A stretch of 64,000 bases of DNA from Mytilus californianus (GCF_021869535.1 NW_026262581.1:79389955-79453954); one strand, 5' to 3'; numbered from the stretch's first letter, positions 1 through 12,300 are shown. The notes: a model not told the origin generated them from the sequence alone. Program-made: numbers and translations.

Positions 1-358
1 CTTTTTAAAATAGATTCTTTTATAAATAATGAAATTCTTTAAAAGGTTATCGAAAACTCTTTTTTAAAATATCCTTTAAGTGCCTCTGACCATGGTGACA
101 AACAAGTGAAGATATATAGTATATTGACCACTCCACAATGTGTCTTTTTTATTTAATTAACTGGAGAAAACAATTTTTCTTTACATAGTAGAGAACAGAC
201 TGCAAATTAATGAACCAAAGAATTATACTACCATTATACTATTCTGATGCCTGAGTCGCAACATCAAAATATCTGCCTATACAAATATGGTTTTAGATAC
301 AAATACACAGATTTCCACCTAGTAAAAAAAAAATGTTCTTCTTAAAACAGTGAAATAG

Positions 359-1347
359 AATAAACTGTTATCACAGAGATATGTCTCGCCTTTTTATAAT
401 TTTGATAATGCAAATGTTGAAATTAAAATAGCAATACTTTAACATGTAAGTTATGCAAATATTCAAAGTCGATGAACCATGACTGAAGGTACATGGCTAA
501 ACAATCTCCATGGTATGAGATGTGCCAATGCTAATACAACTGCATACCAAATACCATTGACTTATTATAAGTCGTTTTCTTTAAACAAACCTAAACACAA
601 ACATTAACTTGTAAACTATGTAAAAGTTTCAAAGTCAATTAACCATGATCAGGAGTGGGGCTATATAATCTCCATGGAAACGATACTTGCAAATGCCAAT
701 AAATTTGCATACCAAATATCATTGACTTATCATTAGCAGTTCATCTTAAACTGATCTAATCACAAACTAATGCATGTAAACTAAGCAAAAGTTTCAAAGT
801 AGATAGACCATGACTGAGGTGGAAGGGCCAATTATTCTCCATGGAAATGAGATGTGCTAATGCTTATACAACTGAACACCAATTAACATTGGCCTACCAC
901 TAATGGTTCCCCTTGAACTGACCTAATCACAAACTAATACATGTAAACTTAGCAAAATTTTCAAAGTCTATAGACCATGACTAAGGGGGCGGAGCCAAAT
1001 AATCTCCATGGAAATGAGATATGCCAATGCTTATACAACTGCATACCAAATATCATTGACCTAACACTAGTGGTTCCCCATAAATTGACCTAATCACAAA
1101 CTAATACATGTAAACTATGAAAAGTTTCAAAGTCAATAGACCTTGACTGAGGGGGCGGGACCAAATAATCTCCATGGTAATGAGATGTGCCAATGCTAAT
1201 ACATCTGCATACCAAATATCATTGACCTACTACTAGTGGTTCACCATGAACTAGACCTAATCACAAACTAATACATTGTTGACGCTGCCGCCGCCGGAAA
1301 CAGCATACCTATGTCTCGCTTTTTGACTCCGTCAAGGCGAGACAAAA
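359..1347 (+). mobile_element. Family A tandem-repeat element, copy A1
   Basis: It starts near AAACTGTTATCACAGAGAT followed by TGTCTCGCC. The core is five or six diverged units of roughly 150 bp, each with ATAATCTCCATGG and ACCTAATCACAAACTAATAC. Then comes a GCCGCCGCC stretch and a 3' hairpin (1312-1344) whose arms are TGTCTCGC and GCGAGACA with an inner TTGAC/GTCAA stem, ending in AAAA. The 5' motif is complementary to the 3' hairpin arm. No coding capacity. It is probably a non-autonomous rolling-circle (Helentron/HINE-like) element; the class is inferred. Confidence 0.75.
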
Positions 1348-1871
1348 ATGGATCATTGTTTCTTAACAATACATATTTAAATGTTACTCTTATGCAAAGT
1401 CTATTTGTGACCTTGATCTTTCATATCTTATCATGAAAGCGGGTTATTAATCTAAAGAACACTGCATAACAATCTAAAACAAACTTTCTAATATGTTGCT
1501 CTCGATACAACTATGGATTTATTTTATTATGTTTGGTAAAGTCAGGAAAATTATATTATACAAACTACCTTGTCAAAGATATATGCACAGAAGTACAGAA
1601 GTACGTACTTCTTAATCTCATCAACACTCTTTTAGGTGGATGATTATTGATGAGTAGAGCAAGAAACAATAAAAATTCGTTACAGACTTGAGCTCATGCT
1701 GCGGCAGCATAAGTACAAAGAAAAATTTGAAGAAACTATTGAAAATTCTATACAAATGTCTTTAAAAAGTACTGTTTACATGGAGGTCAGCACATGGGTT
1801 AATTTCAATGTCATTCTTATGTCATCATAGCCATACCTGCAAACCTCTGAAACCTTCACAGAGGGAGAATT

Positions 1872-1895
1872 CCCCTCAGCTATGATAGCCGAGGG
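1872..1895. repeat. GC-rich short hairpin
   Basis: CCCCTC-A-GCTA pairs with TAGC-C-GAGGGG around TGA. Isolated in AT-rich intron. Another small palindrome, ATGCTGCGGCAGCAT, lies at 1697-1711. Confidence 0.6.
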
Positions 1896-1938
1896 GGAGA
1901 TTTTGAGCGAAGGACCTTTTTCAAGTTAAATATATGAC

Positions 1939-1971
1939 CAAGGATTTGTATAGTAAGACTATAAATCCTTG
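1939..1971. repeat. Tiny palindromic insertion with 8-bp direct repeats
   Basis: AAGGATTTGTATAGT and ACTATAAATCCTT pair around three bases. ATATGACC occurs immediately on both sides (1932-1939, 1972-1979). A related palindrome, TTGTATAGTACTATACAA, lies at 2121-2138. Confidence 0.6.
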
Positions 1972-2430
1972 ATATGACCTGTTTACTTATTCATCTACAA
2001 AACACCAATAAGAGTAAATAAATATACTGTATTTCTTCAATTCATGGTTATAATCTATAAAAGTCTTCTTTTTTTTTTTTTTCCTTTTTCAATACCTCCG
2101 AGTCTCATAAGAACAACGATTTGTATAGTACTATACAAACCCTTGATAAAAATGCCATGGCGGTCGAGTAACATAAAACTTTCAGGTCAGGACGGGTACA
2201 TTGAAATAACGTATAATAAAAAAAACAAATAATCCAATAATGTGTAGTCTTGTTGTTAAAGTAATATACAAGTAAATTCAATAATCTATGATTTATTAAA
2301 ATTCCATTCCAGGAAATTATTTACATTATATACAGTTTACAAAATGCATAGTTCAAAGATTCATTGGTACATCACTTTCACACGGTATCACAAACGGATT
2401 TCATTACATTCCGTATAAAAATAAGCAATA

Positions 2431-2635
2431 GTGTCCAATACTGTGCACACAAAAAAAACCACGCAAAGTGTCCAATACTATGCGGACAAAACCATGCAAC
2501 AGTATCCAATACTGTGCGGACAAAAACCACACAACAGTGTCCAATACTGAGCGGAGAAAAAAATCACGCATCAGTGTCCAATACTGAGTGCACAAAAACC
2601 AAGCGACAGTGTCCAATACTGTGCGGACAAAATAT
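2431..2635. repeat. 34-37 bp tandem array, six units
   Basis: Each unit contains GTGTCCAATACTGTGCGGAC and then AAAAACCACGCAACA, with small length changes in the A-run. The array stays open in one frame on each strand (plus 2364-2645, minus 2404-2739). That follows from the unit composition and has no splice or start support. Confidence 0.9.
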
Positions 2636-4104
2636 AAAGAAATAATAGTAATTCCGAATCTATCAGTGATCTGCCAAGATGTACCTAGAATAACAAAAAT
2701 CTGAACCTTATATACACATTGCCACCAAAAATGCACCAAGAATTTGACCTATATTCTACTTGTTTATCTGACCTAAATTGCCACCAAATATGCACCAAAA
2801 ATGCACCAACCTATTTATACATAATAAAATCCTACTTAAACTAACACATGCAAAAAGGCTATGACCTCTATGAAATCAGATACATTACACACTACTGATA
2901 AATATGATACAAAAATAAAATGTAAAAAGAATGAAATAAATGACTTTAACAGATAAGAGAAATATTGTCTTATTTACACTCTATCAAGAATAAGAATAAG
3001 TATCATAATTGCTGGGACTATTATACTTTCAATATTTGAATTTTGTGAGTCTCACACTAAGCATGCTTTCAAAAGTCGTACAGGCAATCAGAAGAAACCG
3101 AAAAGTTGATTGAACATGATATGCAAAATGAAGATTCATTGCCAAGTGTTGAAGTGAACTTGGTCCTAAAAATTGAAAATCTTTCATTCAAATTCTGCTT
3201 GACATTTCGATTTGCAGCTATCTATTTCTTATTTTTTACACTACCGCTTGGTCCAGACAAAGATCTCTATCGTTTTGGAGTTGACATAGCAGAAATGAAT
3301 TTCGATTACCTATAAATCGAACATAAAAAGTATTGACCAAAGTTTTCAAATGATCGCCGATTGTTTATTTATTTCCATTGACAGTAATGAAAAAGCAGAG
3401 AATTACGAACGCAGGTCATTCTAGGTTTAGGTTGGTTCCCTCCGTAAAATATTCAGTATGCCTCAGAATATACAAATATATCAAGCATGTCAATAATGGC
3501 AGAATACCAGTCTATTCTAGGTTAAATATCCGAAACCGGGAGATTTTATACTCCCTTGAGCGGACCCGCAAGCATGAGATTTCCGGAATTTAGTCATTTG
3601 CGTTGGTTTAAGATTGGGGTAGTTAATCTTTGCTGTGTTCCTTATTCATGTTTTGTGGCCATGTACAATGCATTTAAAAGAACAGCGAAATGTTTACATA
3701 AGGTAAATTTCACAGTACACAGTCTACCACAAAAACAGTGAAAATTAGACGCACACAAAAAACTACTGATATACCGTATCTGATTAAAGGTATTTTATAT
3801 ATTAAGTAGATATTAATAAATCAATTTAATTGAAATTGACCAGACATTTACATTAATTTGGTCTTAAGAAGACATTATGCATGCTGTGCAGAGATTATAA
3901 CTTACAACATATTTCATGGCAGACTAAAAACTTTTCTTGTTTAAAGACCTTGAAAGTTTGGATCTGTTTTCAATATCTAATCATATATCTCAAGGTTAAA
4001 AAAACATAAGTAAAACAAAAAGAACAAGAAAAAAGTTTTTTTTTTAGTGTTGATTGGATCAAAACGATTACATTTTATTTTTACAACTCATCTTGAATAC
4101 TTAC

Positions 4105-4184
4105 AACAACTTCAAAATCTTCTCCAATAATAGGTTCCCAACATTGTCTAATAGCAGCTTCCACATCTGGTAACAGTTCCCCAG
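4105..4184 (-). CDS. MPDZ: Exon 10: start of the PDZ4 region
   Basis: This 80-bp exon encodes TGELLPDVEAAIRQCWEPI, then IGEDFEVV. In MPDZ and PATJ the equivalent segment is an acidic helix ending in a W-x-x-hydrophobic-G motif just before the first strand of PDZ4 (NYEIVVA or DYEVMVA). Here CWEPIIGEDFEVV fits that pattern. The acceptor is TTTTTACAG|CTG and the donor is GTT|GTAAGT. Phase 1 in, phase 0 out. The rest of PDZ4, which should start with an Ala/Ser-x-Val strand and a GLG loop, was not found in 1-4104 and presumably lies outside the window. Confidence 0.85.
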
Positions 4185-4204
4185 CTGTAAAAATAGATAT
4201 ATAT

Positions 4205-4312
4205 GGTATTATAACTTATATAAAGTATGATTGCCAAAGAGACATTATCTAACAGAGTCCAAATGACGTGGATTTAAGTAATTATAGGTCACCATACTGT
4301 CTTTAACAATGT
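4205..4312 (-). repeat. Common mussel dispersed repeat S, copy 1
   Basis: GTATGATTGCCAAAGAGACA and ATAGGTCACCATACTGTCTT and AACAATG. This is the complement of the S copies at 18237 and 62309. I recognise it from Mytilus sequences by memory only. Confidence 0.6.
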
Positions 4313-4898
4313 CTTTTCCCACATCATAATCTATTACAATACTGTAAATCAACTTTTTTCATGAGCAATTAATTTTCCAGACTTTCGACTTTCGTGAGTA
4401 AAATAATGTGAAAATGTAAAACTTTGGTCTTTCCCTACATAAATACACCAGGAAATTTAGAAAATAAAAAAAAAATCGGTTGCAAGTGGAGAGGAAAAGC
4501 TTAACGCAAAATGAAGGGTCCATGAAACTTGGTTGGTTCTTTTTAAAAATTATTAGACATTTTATGGAATAATATATGAGCAATTATTCTAAAGGCTTCT
4601 AAGAAAATAAAAATTGACTATAGATTGAGAAAGACTTTTTATCTATGTCTGCATTGCATTGCAGAAAAATATATGTTTGCTTTAAGAGAGACACATGATC
4701 TTGATTCAAAATAGTTCTAGCTGCATCATAACTCAGTTCTTAATAATGGAGAAATAGTTCTTGAATTATACAGGCTTTGTCCCAAATGACCCCACGAACT
4801 CCAGTAACATTGAGTATTCCACCGTTGTTAATCAACAATTAATACTAGTCATGCTAGTAAGGCCAAGTGTCAATACTCTATGTAATTATAATTAAAGA

Positions 4899-5796
4899 AC
4901 CTTAGTGAGCGCGCTCACATACCCCACGTCCCCACATTGTCATTGGAGAAATAAAATAAGTGTAAGAAAAAAAAATTGTATAAGAAAAATTTCCTGTCAA
5001 TATGCAAATCTACATAGTATGTCCTTATTATCTACAAAGATTCATGAAATTCTGTTGTGTGGTTTCAGAGGAGTTGTGATGACAAACTGTTGCAAAAGTA
5101 CATTGAAGCAAATAAGTTCAAAGGGGCGTAACACTAAGAAAAAAAAAAATGAATCATAATTTCCTGTTGATATGCACAACTACATAGTATGTCCTTATTA
5201 TCTAAAAAGGTTTCATGAAATTCTGTTGTGTGGTTTCAGAGGAGTTGCGATGACAAACTGTTGCAGTAGTACATTAAAGCAAATAAGTTCAAAGGGGTGT
5301 AACTCCTGGAAAAAAAATTGAATCTTAATTTCCTGTCGATATGCACATCTACGTAGTATGTCCTTATCATCTGAAAAGGTTTCATGAAATTCTGTTGTGT
5401 GGTTTCAGAGGAGTTGTGATGACAAAAGCTTGCAGTAGTATATTGGGCAAATAAGTTCAAAGGGGCGTAACTCCTGGAAAAAAAATTGAATCGTAATTTC
5501 CTGTCGATATGCACATCTACGTGGTATGTCCTTATTATCTGAAAAGGTTTCATGAAATTCTGTTGTGTGGTTTGAGAGGAGTTGCGATGACAAAAGGTTG
5601 CAGTAGTACATTATTAAAGTAAATAAGTTCAAAGGGGCGTAACTCCTAGAAAAAAAATTGAATCGTAATTTCCTGTCGATATGCACAACTACATAGTATG
5701 TCCTTATTATCTAAAAAGGTTTCGTGAAATTCTGTTGTGTGGTTTGAGAGGAGTTGCGATGACAAGAAATAGGACTGGCGGACTGACAGACGGACA

Positions 5797-5838
<42 letters not shown>

Positions 5839-5852
5839 ATGGGGGTATAATA
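4899..5852 (+). mobile_element. Family C tandem-repeat element
   Basis: It carries five units of about 168-172 bp starting at 4990, 5160, 5329, 5497 and 5669, each with TTTCCTGTCGATATGCAC and GAAATTCTGTTGTGTGGTTT. The 3' end has GACAGACGGACAGACGGACG and then a hairpin (about 5815-5852) with outer arms ATTATACCC / GGGTATAAT and inner arms GCAAC / GTTGC. A CATACCCC motif near the 5' end matches the hairpin arm. No protein coding. Confidence 0.75.
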
Positions 5853-7240
5853 ACAGATTGATCATATGGAATCTTCCATTGTTATCCCTGTCAATACACT
5901 TATACATAATAATCTGAAAATAAACAACTCATCTCAACACAATCAAAGACAACTCCACAAGACACAATGTCATCATATAATAGTAAATGATGGACAACAC
6001 TCGGAAATGTAAAAGTTGTCCAAATATAAATAAGGACAAAATTCTAGGTGACCGTGATATGTGACTTGTGTAGCTGTTACGGTATAATTAAGCAATGTTG
6101 TTAGGTGAGATTTAAAATTTGAAACTGAATAAGATTAAAACTAGAATTTTCAAGATTGGTTTTGGTCATTTTTAAATTTTTTTAACAATTTTTACGATTT
6201 TAAAATTTTCAGCTATTATTTATGATAAATTTTATTTCACAGCAAGAGCAGTTCATGTGTTAACAAATTTTCTTGCAATTGGTCAGTTCCATCCAATACT
6301 ATTAATTTAACTATGGAAATGAACTAGAATCAATGTTACTCAGGTAGTAGTATGCTTTTGTATAATTTTTACGTAACTTTTACCTGTTGACCTCTGAGGA
6401 ATTTTGGTTTATTTGATCAAATTGACCACTTGCAAAAAAAAAATGGTTTACACATGTTTTGGTTATATCAAATTACCAATATTAGGATAAGGCACTTATT
6501 AGTACAGATGTTTGACCTGTCACAAGCCAAAATGTTAGTGGTTAGTAATTCAATGATTTAATTATCTCCTAGACAACTAAAAACTCCTATTAATTTACCA
6601 TTGTCATGGAGGTATAAGAAATGCCAGACAAATAATTGTTGTCCCATGAAAAGTATTGTTGCAGACAAATTAAAATGTAGCTCAAACAAATACAAATTTA
6701 TTTTGTATTAATTGTGAATGACAGGATTCTGTGTTGGACACTTTAAGACAGAATTATCTGTATCCTGGTCGAGACGATGTTCTGCTCAAATTCATTAATG
6801 TCAAAACATTCTGTTATGATCAATACGAATATATATTGCAGTGCAAGGACCTAAAGTGTCTCCAATATAAAATTTAAAATCAATACCAGAATTTATAAAT
6901 TGTCAAACATGAAAGAAAAATATTCAAATTACATTATTATAACATTTATTTTCTAGTTTTCTAACTCAGGAAATAGGAAAGAAAAGTGTTATTATAATAA
7001 AACAGGAAACAAATGTTATTAAATATGATTTCTTTTATGATTAATTTTCCTTTCATTGGGATGAACAAAATAATTCATATAATACAGAAACAGTTACCTT
7101 TGCAGACCAACAAATCTATAGTTCATTTCTAATCAATATAAACCTTGCAAGTGCCCCTAGAGATTAAAAATTTTCAAATCATCTTTTTCCAAAGCCTTTT
7201 CCAAATGTAAGATTTTAGATTTTCCTGGCCATTTAATTAA

Positions 7241-7394
7241 GAATTGAATGCTTCTTTTTGTAATCTTGTTATAGCGTAAAAGTGTTGAGCTAAGCACATT
7301 TTGGTATGAAGAGTGAAACCGCTTCATACTCAAAATGTGCACACTATCAACACTTTTACAGCCCTATTATATTATAAAAAGAAGCATTCAATTC
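7241..7394. repeat. Foldback palindrome with about 70-bp arms
   Basis: The outer arms GAATTGAATGCTTCTTTTT are exactly complementary, followed by several mismatched bases. The inner arms GTAAAAGTGTTGA and CACATTTT(G)GTATGAAG are complementary to CTTCATACTCAAAATGTG and TCAACACTTTTAC, around a loop of about 10 bases. No coding. Confidence 0.8.
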
Positions 7395-7643
7395 ATATAA
7401 TAACATTTATATGCTACAACCTTGAAATTATGAATTCTATCAAGATTTTCGTTTGTTTTCCTACGCATTGTTGTGACATTGTCATGGGAAGCATATGCCA
7501 TCATAAATGTTGCATTTTATTGAGAAATATAATATAATTTTAGAATGCCTCGCGATTGTTGTCATCCAATCAAAAGTATGGGTTCTTATGAAACATACAT
7601 GTAATGAAATTATGTAAAATTGTATTCACTTTCTTTTCTCTGT

Positions 7644-7772
7644 CAGTATTCAACAAGTCAGACTTAGTCGTTAACAGTATTCTACAAGTCACACTTTGTC
7701 ATCAACAGTATGTATTCTACAAGGCAGACTTAAGTCATTAAAACAGTATTGAATTCTACAAGTCAGACTTAC
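7644..7772 (-). repeat. Decayed tandem array next to the exon 9 donor
   Basis: Four diverged units of about 35-45 bp. The plus-strand core is ATTCTACAAGTCAGACTTA with variants, followed by GTCATTAACAGTA-type sequence. The last copy (7754-7772) is the intron start itself, including the donor GTAAGT of exon 9. The other copies have lost the GT. Confidence 0.75.
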
Positions 7773-7913
7773 TATAATCCTCATCACAGAACATGACTGG
7801 TATATCTTCCACATCTACTTGTTGTTGTGGTTCATACACAGGTGGAGCTGTCTCTGGGGCTTGTACAGGACCTATTCCATTAGAGGGATATGGTATGTTA
7901 ATATTAGGATGTG
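7773..7913 (-). CDS. MPDZ: Exon 9: PDZ3-PDZ4 linker
   Basis: This 141-bp exon encodes a proline- and acid-rich linker: AHPNINIPYPSNGIGPVQAP, then ETAPPVYEPQQQVDVEDIPVMFCDEDY. Low complexity and no domain fit the long disordered link before PDZ4 in the family. Support comes from splice signals (acceptor TACTTTCAG|CAC, donor ATTATA|GTAAGT), an open frame, and phase agreement (1 in, 1 out) with exons 8 and 10. Residue identity with relatives is not expected here, so confidence is a little lower. Decayed tandem copies of the sequence following its donor continue into the intron. Confidence 0.85.
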
Positions 7914-9220
7914 CTGAAAGTACACAAGGTGCATGGAATCACTGGATTTTTTTTTAGTGTTAAACTAGTGCACTTATTGTGAAAATAGTTATAAAAACTT
8001 TATCGGTAATTCAGTACATGTAAATGGTGCCTTATGTCGAACTGAATTGTCTGTTAGTTATGAAAGTAATGTTATTTTCGTCATATACACACTTGAAACA
8101 AAACTTGTGATAACTCAAAATATGTATTTCTTTTTTTCTAAAGTTACTCATTTATATGTCAACAACATTTGTTCTGTCAATTATTGTTGAAACAATCAAA
8201 ATTGGTGAAATTCTAATATAATTTTAATAAACTAAATAATATTTTGCTAGTTGCAAACCACTTCAGGATGAAAAACAAGTTCAAAAAGATCAATGACTGT
8301 GTGATGCTTAGGTTGACAGAGTATACCTATAAATTCTCAGGTAAGCAAAGCAAACCTCAGCTGTCTGGCATCCAATTAATAAAACTCAGCAATAGGATAT
8401 CTAATTTGGTCATTTTTTATTTACAGTAATTACACATTCAAATTTCATAACTTGGAAACTGCCTCAGTGGTCTCGTGCTTGTCTCCAGTGCCAGAGGTTG
8501 TGGGTGCAATCACCATCACGGTCAAACTGAAGACTTTAAAATTTGTATTTGCTGTTTCGCCGCTAAGCATGCAGTATTTAAGAGTAAAATCAAAGACTGG
8601 TCAAAGAAGTCAGAATAATATGTGCAGATAGGGTGACTAATGTCTGGACTGTTATCTTGGGAACTATCAAGTTAAAAATCGGGCTCAGCTTTCTAGTACA
8701 AAACATGGTTCCTATTCATATAGCATTAGCAATGTTCTTGTCCTGATTATGCATTCAATTTAATTATTTTTCAAAATAGCCATCCATCATCATCATAACT
8801 TGAAAAATATGCCTTCGTGTGTCATGGAAAATAATGTAGCCAAAAAATAAAAATAAGGGCTAGGGTTAGGCTTTTTTTTTTGGTCAACTGAAAATGATCA
8901 TATATGTATATTATATATGTCTAGATAAGTCAGATTCTAGACAGAGTTCTACGCCAAGACATGTTTTGTTGACGGTGGACTTAACTTTTATGAGAATACT
9001 GATTCCAAATTCCGTAAAGTTCTTATTTTTAAAAAGCAGTCTAGACATCAATATCTGGTTAACCATACACAGACCTTAACATACAATAACTAACTACTGA
9101 TGTAAGTTAACCATCTAGTTTTAACATATGGTCCCTATTTGATATTTATTGTTTTATTGCTTTTATGTCCAAAGACGATTTTTTTTTTTTTTTTCGTGAT
9201 GGCCTTTAAATTATACTTAC
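7914..9220 (-). other. Intron 8
   Basis: 1.3 kb, phase 1. It holds a plus-strand tRNA-like SINE (8454-8695) and a T-run near the exon 8 donor (9180-9195). Nothing recognised at 7920-8450 or 8700-9175. Confidence 0.85.
8454..8695 (+). mobile_element. tRNA-derived SINE
   Basis: The head CTCAGTGGTCTCGTGCTTG and GTGGGTGCAATCACC resembles a tRNA gene's A-box region and B box (GGTTCRANYCC) with substitutions. The body AAGACTTTAAAATTTGTATT, TTCGCCGCTAAGCATGCAG and AGTCAGAATAATATGTGC matches a SINE body I remember from bivalve DNA. The copy is diverged and unlikely to be active. Confidence 0.7.
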
Positions 9221-9356
9221 CTAAGTACTGTTGTAATTTTTCAAATTTTGGTCCACGTTGATATCTTGCTAGTTTTAGAAGGACCATTTGTCCAGTATTT
9301 CGTAATACTTCCACAGCTTGATGGTTAGTGAAGCCTTGTAAGGATTGATTATCCAC
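9221..9356 (-). CDS. MPDZ: Exon 8: C-terminal part of PDZ3
   Basis: This 136-bp exon reads VDNQSLQGFTNHQAVEVLRN, then TGQMVLLKLARYQ, ending PDZ3, followed by RGPKFEKLQQYLG. LQGFTN-QAVEVLR-TGQ-V is a near-diagnostic PDZ3 segment of MPDZ. The acceptor is TTTATAG|GTG and the donor is TTAG|GTAAGT. Phase 0 in, phase 1 out (G). The residue opening helix B looks like Asn, so this domain may not follow the class I rule. Open reading beyond the donor into a poly-lysine stretch (from an intronic T-run) is an artefact. Confidence 0.94.
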
Positions 9357-12300
9357 CTATAAATAAACAGAACTGTACTGTCTGATGATGATGTAAGGAT
9401 TGCATATGTTGTATATCAGTATTATCCTTCATGACAAGACAAAATAATTGGTGAAGACTTGTAACTGTTTCCTGGTAGCCTCAGAGATAATTTATTATTT
9501 TGAGCCTACTGCTTTTCTTGGATGCCATTTGCAGGGATTCTTTAAAGATGTTGGATTGGTTTGGGGTTTTTTTTAGCATTTTTTGGACTTGCAAGTTATA
9601 ATTTGCTTTAATGTAAAAGAATTGAAAAAAAAAACCCGTTTCAATTCATAAACTATTAAAGTGTGGTCAAATCAGCCTTTCAATAGTTAATACAATATAT
9701 AAATACATATAATATTACTGTAAAAATCATCTGAAATCTTTTTCATCAAAAACATTTTCCAGTAATACTACTGTATATATCACAAAAGATTATATAACAT
9801 AGATTAATTAACCCTGCTATGCCTGTTTCATGAGATGCTAGTTTGATTTTTAATTGACAATTAAAGAATTGTGACTGTTCTTTGAGCAGTTGTAAGGTGT
9901 TTGCTGCTGCAAGTTATTGTTTTGAATGCTTAAACTGCAGATGATGCCAGACGATGATAATTTACTTAAATCTGATTGGCCAATTAATAACCCGGGAAAT
10001 ATGAATACTAGTTCTTGATTGGTTGACATGAAATGCCAGACATATCAACGGTACCTATGCTGCATCCTAATTGGTCAATTTGAACGTTATGATATAGAGG
10101 TGCAGGAGATATAAACAATGTACATAGCTACCAAATACGATGTTATTGCAATGCAATCACTGCCCTGCAATTTCAACCATGATTAATAATATATTTAAAT
10201 AAAATATCCACGTAACTGTGCTTAATATACTTTTGAAACAGTAGTATGTCACAAAATGCTGGAGATCAATAAACCATTTATAGTAATAAAAAGTGAATTT
10301 ATAATGATAAATTCTTTTAACTTAATGATAAATATTTTTTAAAGAGATGGTCGGCATAATAATAATATTAGCAACTTATGCCTAGCGATGATTATTCCTA
10401 AAATAGTGGATGAGATTCAAGACATAGCACACCATCTGAAATTATGGTATAGGATGAGATTTTATTGCCCTTTTCAGCTTGTCAAAAGTTAAGGACTGGT
10501 AGTTGGAAAAGTCCATTACATGAATATTAAAGTATTTTTACATGTTATAGGTTGTTTGCACTTCATGGATTTGTACTATTAACTAAATTACAGTTTCATA
10601 AAAAATACCAAATGAACTTAATTTCAAAAGTGTGATTCATGCATGAACTAACAAATATAGTCAAAGAGATAAGAAGCTGTTATCATTGTTGTTATAAACC
10701 TTGTAATAAACTTTTTCACAAACTGTTCAATTAATGTTCCAATATTTCATTATTAAATGGAAAATAAAAGAAAATAATTTGTAGAAAATGTCCCGATTTT
10801 GACAGATATAATACAAAATTGCATCTCTATTGTGATTGATTGTAAGAATGAGTGTTATTACATGTCCCATGGGAGTTACTCTATCATTATACCATTAAAC
10901 TATTTGTTCATGTTAAAATATCTTTCAAATCCAGAGGGAAACATGTCTAAGATCTAGAATATGATAGGTGTTTTAATCTTATATCTAGAGAACAATTAAT
11001 GTTCTATGCCCTAACAAATCTGACTGCAGATATCTGATACATTTGTCAATAGTTTCTATGAACAGGACAACGCTATCTATCAGATTATTAAAACTGCCGT
11101 AACAAATAAAAGGTTTATCATGTTCTTTCTACAATCCTACAGATTACAACGGAAAAGAAGGGAAACAAGTCTTCAGCAACTCACTGAGACTGAATAATGT
11201 TTCACCAAGATACCGTTACTTTTTGAACCCTGAGATATAGTTTTAAAACATTCTATCGCAGGCACATATTTTACTAGCAAACCCAAAACTCATTCAATAA
11301 AATGCTTCGCTGGGGCACAGCTTGATACGACCGCAGAGGTCGAACCCTGAACAGTTGGGGCAAGTATGGACACAACATTCAAGCTTGATACAGCTCTGAA
11401 TTTGGATTGTTATTAAATATTTGACACAGCATAGGTTTCTGACACAGAAAGAATGTGGTCTAAGAACTTGAATTTTTTTTAATTTACCTATTATGGTCCA
11501 ATGTCCAAAATCAAAATACATGGTTAGATTCAGCATATCAAAGAACCCCATATATTCAATTTTTGTTAAAATCAAATAAAGTTTAATTTTGGACCACAAT
11601 TTGGACCAACTTGAAAACTAGGCCCATAATCAAAAATCTAAACACATGTTTAGATTCAGCATATCAAAGAACCCCAAGAATTCAATTTTTGTTAAAATCA
11701 AACTAAGTTTAATCTTGGACCCTTTGGACCTCAATGAAGACCAATTTGATAACGGGGTCCACAAATAAAAAATCTAAATACATGGTTAGATTCAGCATAT
11801 CAAAGAACCCCATTTATTCAATTTTTGTTGAAATCAAACAAAGTTTAATTTTGGACCCCAATTTGGACCAACTTGAAATCTGGGCCAAAAATCAAAAATC
11901 TAAATACATGTTTAGATTCAGCATATCAAAGAACCTCATATATTCAATTTTTGCTAAAATCAAACAAAGTTTAATTTTGGACCCTTTGGACCTTAATGTA
12001 GACCAATTTGAAAACTGGATCCAAAATTAAAAATCTAAATACACTGTTAGATTCGGCATAACAAATAAATAAATGTGATCAAAGATTTTACAAATCTTAT
12101 GCGCCATACTGTGCAATTATAGATTACTTCTTGAAATTTTTCAATATTTGAAATTTGAAAAAAAAATAATATTTGAAGAATAATTCTTTTTAATTTCTGA
12201 AATCTGAAATGAGAAAAAATTGACCCCCCACAATTTCTTTTTATCCCCCCCCCCTTTTTTTCCCCCAAAAATTCTTTCCCTCAAGATATGGTCATAATCT

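Larger units (their letters stand above)
1..4104 (-). other. Intron downstream of exon 10 (3' side truncated by window)
   Basis: No further PDZ4 exon was found. Contents are a family A element (359-1347), small palindromes (1697-1711, 1872-1895, 1939-1971, 2121-2138), a 34-37 bp tandem array (2431-2635) and two or three short repeats of TTGCCACCAAA-type sequence (2717-2810). Nothing recognised at 1-355 or 2850-4100. Confidence 0.7.
4185..7772 (-). other. Intron 9
   Basis: 3.6 kb, phase 1. It holds a decayed donor-derived tandem array at its 5' end (7644-7772), a foldback palindrome (7241-7394), a family C tandem element (4899-5852) and a mussel repeat (4205-4312). Nothing recognised at 4315-4895 or 5855-7235. 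Confidence 0.85.

Noticed and set aside
2404-2739. 111-codon minus-strand frame with a repeated VLDTV motif
   Set aside because: It is generated by the 34-37 bp tandem array; the array is also open on the plus strand.
9960-10085. Three ATTGG boxes including the palindrome ATTGGCCAAT, suggesting an internal promoter
   Set aside because: No start exon, initiator or CpG-rich context nearby; the sequence is intronic and AT-rich.
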